Part shown: positions 17,601 through 21,553 of the stretch, piece after piece | How positions within the stretch are numbered: the stretch's first letter is position 1 | Layout of the letters: each line of letters opens with the position of its first letter | Assembly (NCBI GenBank): GCA_943323675.2 | Contig: CALPIR020000011.1 | Coordinates: 1 to 21,553 of the forward strand | Source of the DNA: Chitinophaga pinensis | GTDB lineage: Bacteria; Bacteroidota; Bacteroidia; UKL13-3 | Direction: 5' to 3' | Length of the DNA stretch: 21,553 nucleotides | The notes under the pieces: generated by a model | Databases searched by the model: none | The model's input: only the letters and a program-made list of their open reading frames with translations | Told to the model about the DNA's origin: nothing | Position numbers and translations under genes: made by a program

Positions 17601-18643
17601 CAAATACCGTTATTAATGTTAAGTCACTACCGGCTATGCCAACTGCAACCAACAGTGGTGCGGCCTGTGTTGGTGGTTCTGTTAACTTGTTAACTGATGT
17701 GGTACAAGGTGCCTCATATAGTTGGAAGGGGCCTAATAATTTTGTTTCTACTGTGCGCACACCAATCCTTAATAACATTACCATTAACCAAGCAGGCACC
17801 TATGAAGTATCAATACTTGAACAAGGTTGTTTTTCTAAACCGGGAATTACCAATGTTGTAGTTAATCCAGTGCCTAGTACGCCCACAATTAGTAGTTTAC
17901 CCGCCTCTGGGAATATTTGTTCAGGTGATAGTGTGATGCTATTTGCCTCTTTTGTATCAGGTGGGTTGTATGAATGGATTGGCCCAGCAGGCTTTGGCTC
18001 TAGCATTCAAAATGTGGTAATTAGAAACGCATCATTAGCTAATGCTGGAGACTATATTGTTAAAGTTACAAAATCAGGATGTACTTCGTTAGAAGCTACT
18101 AAAAGTATTGCGGTAAATCCTAAACCTCAAACAAGTAATATATTAGGACCGATAGAAGTAAGAAGTCAAGAGCTGCATAATTATTTGGTGCAAAATACCG
18201 TTGGCTCTATTTATAATTGGAGTATTATTGGTGGCACACAAACTAGTGGAGGCTCAACTTCTGGTATTTCTGTTACTTGGGGTAAAGCAGGTACAGGTAA
18301 TTTATATGTGCAAGAAATCAATTCGTCTGGTTGTTCAGGTACAACAAAAGAGTTAAGTATTCAAATTGGTTTTGCATCTGGCTTGCAAGAAAAAACAGCA
18401 TCAAACTTTAGTTTTTATCCTAATCCAGTTAACAATAAGCTATACATAGAACTCTCAAAAGCAGCACAAAAAAATGTGGTAATAAAATGTTATAATCAAC
18501 TAGGACAATTGGTTAAATCTACCACATACAATGCGGGGTTAAGTTCACTCACTTTTGAAATGCATGACATCATGCAAGGGGCCTATTTAATGTCGGTGCA
18601 AATAGATGATGAGTTAACTTGGACTAAAATTATTCGTAACTAA
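14675..18643 (+). CDS. Large T9SS-exported surface protein with ten Ig-like repeats
   Basis: A 1322-residue protein starting MRKIHYLSLLGMLLLSLPVF, a good signal peptide. An in-frame GTG at 14630 would add 15 residues before it and is rejected. After the signal comes a ~220-residue beta-rich domain, then a PKD-like domain containing FMWNYGD. Residues ~337-1151 are ten tandem Ig-like repeats of 78-85 residues, each with an early Cys (pattern PxCxG), a core W.GP.GF, an AG.YSV strand and a GC near the end. A differing PKD-like unit follows (about 1152-1240, YNWSIIGGTQ and VTWGKAG). The C-terminus (1244-1322) is a type A T9SS sorting domain: FYPNPVNNKLYIEL, CYNQLGQLVKS, GAYLMSVQ, ending TKIIRN. 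Likely role: a long surface stalk or adhesin. No catalytic motif was seen, though the N-terminal domain is unassigned. Confidence 0.9.
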   Translation: MRKIHYLSLLGMLLLSLPVFSQHNLPYQPTNIIGNLNRSQISWASSNGLGKTTSCSYDTVNYTFNKATTLQAISMNSTTASAFAQWYSAPQALSVSGFEFYAWQSANIAATVSVTCRIYNASPIDSTPTGLPLASVSVPVDSTFGGGQLTRLRKLAIFPSPVNVTGPYVIIIENSTTTPVSVVSNNWSATPPNGRTEWLSSLRFNNNFVRSYNVNVGGIPFNADFIMQPFVSATITADFVPSTLCNTGLGDTITFNNTSSPINLDRMYSVRAFQNIPQFGFMWNYGDHMGYFYNVNGTRNYTNRTQYTVTLIDTLIGWTRGCSDTKQKVIFEAPLPAVVSSNTPICIGSTLLLTCDSVANASGYYWTGPNGFTSNQRNPNITNIGLINQGNYNCVVIMGQCTSAVSTTIVNVINTPTASNNGPLCAGQQLVLNVNNIQGAAYNWVGPNGFSSSSINPSRNNMTVSDSGIYSVTITAPGCGIIGPFQTNVQVKALPQAPTVSSNTPICVGDNLQLSASSIVGATYSWIGPNGFSSAQQNPVRINSSLLFAGTYSVSVSLNGCTSSPVNASVIVNPIPATPNVSSNAPLCVGQTLSLTATPVNNATYLWSGPANFSSNVQNPTRDSVLLFYSGNYSVVASVNGCSSSPGSINVQISTNTPTPVVTNNGPLCPGQTLQLNAGSVAGAAYSWTGPNGFTANVQNPSVINIDSSKAGLYSVTAITSGCAISSAGATTVTVNNLPAMPNISSNAPLCDGASLQLNASTINGANYFWNGPDGFSSTLKNPIISNVNASKAGQYSVYVSVQGCGISNTANYNVIVRRIPSAPSVSGNAPVCLGDTIRFIANAASAGPNKSFVWTGPNNFGSSLSNPVLPNANATNAGLYSVSVIDSGCTSVQASYNVSLKVIPSSPVATNSGEVCEDGNTQLNATTISGANYRWTGPNGYISFLQNPTINKIALLQAGTYSVEAILNGCYSNPANTVINVKSLPAMPTATNSGAACVGGSVNLLTDVVQGASYSWKGPNNFVSTVRTPILNNITINQAGTYEVSILEQGCFSKPGITNVVVNPVPSTPTISSLPASGNICSGDSVMLFASFVSGGLYEWIGPAGFGSSIQNVVIRNASLANAGDYIVKVTKSGCTSLEATKSIAVNPKPQTSNILGPIEVRSQELHNYLVQNTVGSIYNWSIIGGTQTSGGSTSGISVTWGKAGTGNLYVQEINSSGCSGTTKELSIQIGFASGLQEKTASNFSFYPNPVNNKLYIELSKAAQKNVVIKCYNQLGQLVKSTTYNAGLSSLTFEMHDIMQGAYLMSVQIDDELTWTKIIRN
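15683..18130 (+). repeat. Array of ten tandem ~245-bp coding repeats (Ig-like units)
   Basis: The conserved Trp codon of the W.GP core lies at 15770, 16004, 16250, 16493, 16736, 16982, 17237, 17480, 17723 and 17975. Spacings are 234 to 255 bases, most often 243 or 246. All ten translated units keep two cysteines (one after the first strand, one in the GC near the end), which probably form one disulfide per domain after export. The units have diverged at the DNA level, so this is an old duplication rather than a recent, slippage-prone array. Confidence 0.9.
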
Positions 18644-18664
18644 AAAATAGCGCCACTTATTTCT

Positions 18665-18712
18665 ATTACTTATCAAAAAGCCATGCGTGGTTTTTTGATA
18701 AGTAATTTCTTT
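18665..18712 (+). terminator. Long hairpin terminator after the repeat protein gene
   Basis: A 19-bp stem (18665-18683 with 18688-18706, one G-U pair) and loop TGCG begins 21 bases past the stop codon. The core AAAAAGCCA-TGCG-TGGTTTTTT alone forms a classic terminator, and the outer ATTACTTATC/GATAAGTAAT arms lengthen it. More Ts follow to 18712. The symmetry could also stop transcripts arriving from the other side. Confidence 0.82.
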
Positions 18713-18858
18713 TGTATTTACGAGGTTGTTGATAAGCTTGTTTTCTATGAGTTGCTATCATGTAATCATGATAATGAGACGAATTAGCTATATATGTTAA
18801 ACTATGTTTTGACCTCGTTTGACTTTAATTAAATTTCTGCCTAAAGTATAATTGAGTT

Positions 18859-18934
18859 AAATCCCGAACGATTAAGTTCAGGATTTAAATGTGGTGTGGG
18901 AGTCCCGAGTGCTCGGGAGAACGCCCGACACAAA
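18859..18934 (-). pseudogene. Partial copy of the tRNA-Phe 3' half and terminator
   Basis: Bases 18859-18902 match 18949-18992 at 41 of 44 positions, and 18919-18934 match 18999-19014 at 15 of 16. Together they copy the terminator hairpin, acceptor 3' strand, part of the T arm and the variable region of tRNA-Phe, but no anticodon loop or 5' half. Between the two matched blocks the true tRNA has GGAATC, while this copy has a 16-base inverted repeat (18903-18918). The T-loop is therefore destroyed and no tRNA can be made. The terminator hairpin of this copy has no T tract after it. Confidence 0.75.
18903..18918. repeat. 16-base inverted repeat inside the tRNA-Phe fragment
   Basis: TCCCGAGTGCTCGGGA has 7-bp arms (TCCCGAG, CTCGGGA) around TG. 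It stands exactly where the intact tRNA has six bases, GGAATC, which accounts for the net ten extra bases. It is GC-rich in an AT-rich region and looks like a small interspersed palindromic element, but only one copy is visible in this window. Confidence 0.6.
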
Positions 18935-18940
18935 CTGTAT

Positions 18941-18977
18941 AAAATAAAAAATCCCGAACCGTTAAGTTCAGGATTTT
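18941..18977 (-). terminator. Rho-independent terminator of tRNA-Phe
   Basis: On the minus strand, starting four bases beyond the tRNA 3' end, AAAATCCTGAAC pairs with GTTCGGGATTTT around loop TTAACG (12 bp, one U-G pair), followed by a T-rich tract to 18941. On the plus strand the same pair would be a C-A mismatch, so the structure is tuned to minus-strand RNA. Confidence 0.8.
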
Positions 18978-18981
18978 AATG

Positions 18982-19054
18982 TGGTGTGGGAGGGAATCGA
19001 ACCCCCGACACAAAGATTTTCAGTCTTTTGCTCTACCGACTGAGCTACCGCACC
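18982..19054 (-). tRNA. tRNA-Phe (anticodon GAA)
   Basis: Read on the minus strand from 19054, a 73-nt cloverleaf is seen: acceptor GGTGCGG/CCACACC, D arm GCTC..GAGC with loop AGTCGGTA, anticodon stem AAAGA/TCTTT around CTGAAAA (anticodon GAA), a 5-base variable loop, T arm GGGGG-TTCGATT-CCCTC, and discriminator A. CCA is not encoded (the next bases are CAT) and must be added afterwards. The acceptor stem has one C-A mismatch at pair 5-68, and the T stem one G-U pair. All invariant loop bases are present, so it is probably functional. Confidence 0.94.
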
Positions 19055-19069
19055 ATCTTTTGAGGAGTG

Positions 19070-19100
19070 CAAATGTAAAAATAAAATCTATTTCTGCAAA
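19070..19100 (-). promoter_or_regulatory. Bacteroidota-type promoter for tRNA-Phe
   Basis: On the minus strand, TTTG (19100-19097), a 19-base spacer and TACATTTG (19077-19070) fit the consensus TTTG-N19-TAnnTTTG without mismatch. Transcription would begin about 12 bases before the tRNA 5' end. This is the best promoter match in the window and supports the phylum assignment. Confidence 0.72.
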
Positions 19101-19188
19101 TAATTGTTTCATTTTAAATAAAAATTCCCTGCCTGCCTACTCAAAAAAATGTTTTATAATTGTGCACTAAGCACAGCAAAATAACAGT

Positions 19189-20496
19189 ATGATAGCACAG
19201 ATACTATTTGTAATAATTGCGGCAGTTGCCACTTATTTTTTCGTTAAAAACCTAAAAACCATCAGAAGAAACATTCTGTTAGGCAAGGATGTGGACCTAA
19301 GCGATAACAAATTAGAGCGTTGGAAAACCATGCTAAAAGTGGCTTTTGGGCAAACTAAAATGGCGGCACGTCCAGTTCCATTTGTGCTACACTTAGTGGT
19401 TTATGTTGGTTTTGTTCTTATAAACGTAGAGGTACTTGAAATTTTAATAGATGGTGTATTCGGTTCGCACCGTGTGTTGTCTTTTCTTGGTGCTGTTTAC
19501 AATTTGGCCATTGGCTTTTTCGAAATATTGGCTTTTGGTGTGTTAGTGGCTTGCGTAGTTTTCTTAACGCGCAGGTACGTGGTTAAATTGGCTCGCTTTC
19601 AGAGTCCCGAATTACAAGGAAAACCCAATAAAGATGCGGCTTACATCTTAATTATTGAAATCATTTTAATGGCAGCTTTGTTAAACATGAATGCTGCAGA
19701 TCAAATTTTACAATCTCGTGGGGCTGATCATTATATCTTAGCGGGTTCGTTTCCAATTAGCAGTTGGCTTTTTGCTCCAATATTCAATAACTTTTCAGAT
19801 GGTACTTTGGTTTTGATTGAACGCGCTGCATGGTGGTTTCACATCATTGGTATTTTTGCTTTTATGAATTACCTGCCTTTCAGTAAGCATTTTCATATCA
19901 TCATGGCTTTCCCTAATACGTTCTACTCAAACCTAAAACCCAAAGGGGAGTTAAAAAACATGGATAGTGTAACCCAGGAGGTAAAATTAATGTTAGACCC
20001 AAGTGCGGTAACACCTGAAGGATACGAGCCACCAACAAGTTTTGGAGTTAAAGATGTGCAGGACCTAACTTGGAAAAACTTAATGGATGCATACACCTGC
20101 ACCGAGTGTGGCCGTTGTACCAGCAGCTGCCCGCAAAATATTACAGGTAAGTTGTTATCGCCACGCAAAATTGTAATGGATGTGCGTGATAGGTTAGAAG
20201 AAGTAGGTAAAAACATAGATGCCAATAGCGGATCTTTTGTTGATGATGGAAAAAACCTTCACAGCTACATTACCGAAGAAGAACTTTGGGCTTGCAATAC
20301 TTGCAACGCATGTGTTGAAGCTTGCCCCATAAACATTAATCCCATGGAAATGATTGTAGAAATGCGCAGGTTTAAAGTCATGGAACAATCATCGGCACCT
20401 GGTTCGTTAAACAACATGTTTAATAACCTAGAAAATAACCAAGCTCCTTGGCAGTTTAGCCCAATGGATAGGGCCAATTGGACTAAAGAAGATTAA
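19189..20496 (+). CDS. Membrane-bound (Fe-S) oxidoreductase, NarI-like plus 4Fe-4S dicluster
   Basis: A 435-residue protein. The first ~240 residues hold about five membrane segments (near 3-20, 64-88, 97-125, 150-170, 212-232) with His residues such as 68, 218 and 234 that could bind b-type haem, as in NarI-like subunits. The C-terminal cytoplasmic part has two 4Fe-4S motifs: Cys304, 307, 310, 314 (CTECGRCTSSCPQ) and Cys369, 372, 375, 379 (CNTCNACVEACPI). This architecture belongs to the HdrE/HdrC-like and GlpC-related electron-transfer proteins that pass electrons between a cytoplasmic dehydrogenase and the quinone pool. The cysteine-rich CCG-domain partner that commonly follows in Bacteroidota is not here, because the next gene is convergent. 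A TGTGC/GCACA hairpin (19161-19175) lies just before the start. Electron donor and acceptor are unknown. Confidence 0.88.
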   Translation: MIAQILFVIIAAVATYFFVKNLKTIRRNILLGKDVDLSDNKLERWKTMLKVAFGQTKMAARPVPFVLHLVVYVGFVLINVEVLEILIDGVFGSHRVLSFLGAVYNLAIGFFEILAFGVLVACVVFLTRRYVVKLARFQSPELQGKPNKDAAYILIIEIILMAALLNMNAADQILQSRGADHYILAGSFPISSWLFAPIFNNFSDGTLVLIERAAWWFHIIGIFAFMNYLPFSKHFHIIMAFPNTFYSNLKPKGELKNMDSVTQEVKLMLDPSAVTPEGYEPPTSFGVKDVQDLTWKNLMDAYTCTECGRCTSSCPQNITGKLLSPRKIVMDVRDRLEEVGKNIDANSGSFVDDGKNLHSYITEEELWACNTCNACVEACPININPMEMIVEMRRFKVMEQSSAPGSLNNMFNNLENNQAPWQFSPMDRANWTKED

Positions 20497-21553
20497 ATCC
20501 CCGCCATATTCTTATAAGTTCTTATGCCATTCATATCGGTATACCTGAGCACGTAGCTTAGCGAATGTTCCAAAAAGTCTGGTGAATACCCTGTTAGCAG
20601 AGCAATAAAAACCTGCTTGAGTTCATCATGGTATTTTTCGTTTATGCGGGTATGAATAAATGCTTCTGCTACGCAAGAAAAGGCGATGCGCTGCTCGTTA
20701 TAATCCCAAGTTTTTAAATTTATTTTGCAATAATCTAGCAATTGGGATACTCCATTTAACAGCTCATGTTTATTGTTTTTAAGCTTTAAATAAAATAATT
20801 TATAGGCCAAATACCTCATCTTAGGATATATATACAGCAAATTCAGGGTTGAGGTTGATAAATCGTAATATTCGTATAAAGGCTTGCAGTACTTTAACGC
20901 TTGCGTATAATTGCTTTTAATGAAGTAGTACCTTAGTAGGATACAATTACCGAAAATATAATCTTCCAGTTGCTTTCCACCTAATTCGGGGTTGGTGTTT
21001 TTTAAATAGTATTCATAGCCTTTTGCATATCCATTAATTTTAAAATCGGGATCCGTACACCTTTCAAAAAAGCCTTCCCTTACCGCTTTCACATGGCTAA
21101 ACTCTTTAAAAAATTTAAGGTTCGAGTTTTTATTGGTAAATAAAGAAATATAAAGTTCAAATCCCAAAAGGAGTTGGGCATCAATATCTAAATTGTTAAG
21201 CTGGTCGGTGTATTCATGCAGTGGCTTTAGTTGGTTTTGGTGAACACAAATGTTGATTAAACTTTTAATCGGTTTTTCTTTAATAGGAAGTTGCCCAAAT
21301 GAAAACGCAAACTCTTGCTTGTTCTTGGTCCATTTTTCAAAATCATCAAAATCCTTTTTGCTGCAAAAAACGGCAAATTTATCAAGTGTATGCAAGTAAA
21401 ATTTGTGGTCGTTTTCGGGCTGATTTAAAAACCTTAAAATGGTAGACTCTGATACACTATCAATGCCCATGCGTTTCATTAAAAGGGCAAGGTATCCTGC
21501 ATCAGACTTTGTTCTGATGGGAAAGGAGGCCATTTTAAGCACTTCTTTTTTTA
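20493..21553 (-). CDS. Hypothetical helical protein with possible DNA-binding N-terminus, 5' end cut
   Basis: The frame ends at a TAA (20495-20493) that overlaps the Fe-S gene's stop in TTAA, and stays open to the window edge, so the start may lie outside. In-window candidates are GTG at 21542 and ATG at 21533. The N-terminal segment (IRTKSDAGYLALLMKRMG, then SVSESTILRFLN and HTLDKFAVFCSKKDFDDFEKW) resembles a pattern in uncharacterised Bacteroidota proteins, in which a helical S.STL.R motif is followed by a 'TL..LA.f.gy.dw.dF' motif and may bind DNA. In that pattern some 15-25 residues usually precede the IRT segment, which favours a start beyond the edge. The remaining ~270 residues are alpha-helical with leucine- and tyrosine-rich pairs suggestive of TPR-like hairpins. 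There is no signal peptide or membrane segment. Function is unknown. Confidence 0.7.
   Translation of the reverse strand, partial: KKEVLKMASFPIRTKSDAGYLALLMKRMGIDSVSESTILRFLNQPENDHKFYLHTLDKFAVFCSKKDFDDFEKWTKNKQEFAFSFGQLPIKEKPIKSLINICVHQNQLKPLHEYTDQLNNLDIDAQLLLGFELYISLFTNKNSNLKFFKEFSHVKAVREGFFERCTDPDFKINGYAKGYEYYLKNTNPELGGKQLEDYIFGNCILLRYYFIKSNYTQALKYCKPLYEYYDLSTSTLNLLYIYPKMRYLAYKLFYLKLKNNKHELLNGVSQLLDYCKINLKTWDYNEQRIAFSCVAEAFIHTRINEKYHDELKQVFIALLTGYSPDFLEHSLSYVLRYTDMNGIRTYKNMAGI

Noticed and set aside
15683..18130. Regularly spaced repeats as a possible CRISPR array
   Set aside because: The period is about 245 bases, the frame is open and the units translate into an Ig-like fold; there are no identical short repeats with unique spacers.
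18859..19054. An integrated genomic island at tRNA-Phe
   Set aside because: The two tRNA 3'-end copies are separated by only 14 bases and contain no integrase or cargo; at most a scar remains.
18979..19170. A 63-codon plus-strand frame starting MWCGRESNPRHKDFQSF
   Set aside because: It is the antisense reading of tRNA-Phe; GRESNPRHKDFQSFALPTELP-like strings are a well-known annotation artefact of reading tRNA genes backwards.

Overview
The window reads as an AT-rich chromosomal segment of a Bacteroidota bacterium (Cytophaga/Sphingobacteria/Chitinophaga-type lineage; exact taxon not determinable here). The evidence is consistent: a SusC/SusD-type outer-membrane pair, two proteins ending in type A sorting domains of the type IX secretion system (T9SS), and promoter matches to the Bacteroidota consensus TTTG-N19-TAnnTTTG in front of both tRNA genes.

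Layout. 1-573: 3' end of a T9SS cargo gene and its perfect-palindrome terminator. 574-921: gene-free. 922-1773 (minus strand): a tRNA-Arg(CCT) with its own promoter, followed by a SAM-methyltransferase-like gene. 2087-6731: a susC-like/susD-like pair closed by a strong terminator, with a 5'-leader hairpin in front of susC. 6778-12405: a tight four-gene operon for making and exporting a surface glycan, comprising an ABC-2 permease (TTG start), its ATPase (ATGA overlap), a large two-domain GT2 glycosyltransferase and a GT2-GT4 fusion. 12513-14399: a secreted WG-repeat protein. 14675-18643: a 1322-residue T9SS-exported surface protein built around ten Ig-like repeats of about 81 residues, each with two conserved cysteines, followed by a long terminator hairpin. 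18859-19100 (minus strand): tRNA-Phe(GAA) with a near-perfect promoter and its own terminator, plus a partial second copy of the tRNA 3' half and terminator in which a 16-bp palindrome replaces six bases of the T-loop region. 19189-20496: a membrane-anchored protein with two 4Fe-4S centres (NarI-like plus ferredoxin). 20493-21553 (minus strand): a helical protein with a possible DNA-binding N-terminus, running off the window edge; its stop codon overlaps that of the Fe-S gene in the shared bases TTAA.

How it fits together (inference). Most of the window concerns the outer surface: substrate uptake (SusCD), glycan assembly and ABC-dependent export, and T9SS surface proteins. In several Bacteroidota, T9SS cargo is anchored to a lipopolysaccharide whose glycan is exported by an ABC-2 transporter, so the proximity of the glycan operon and the large T9SS protein is suggestive, but the sequence does not prove a link. 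I found no CRISPR array, insertion sequence, phage gene or recognisable defence system. The most unusual structure is the partial tRNA-Phe module duplication at 18859-19014.
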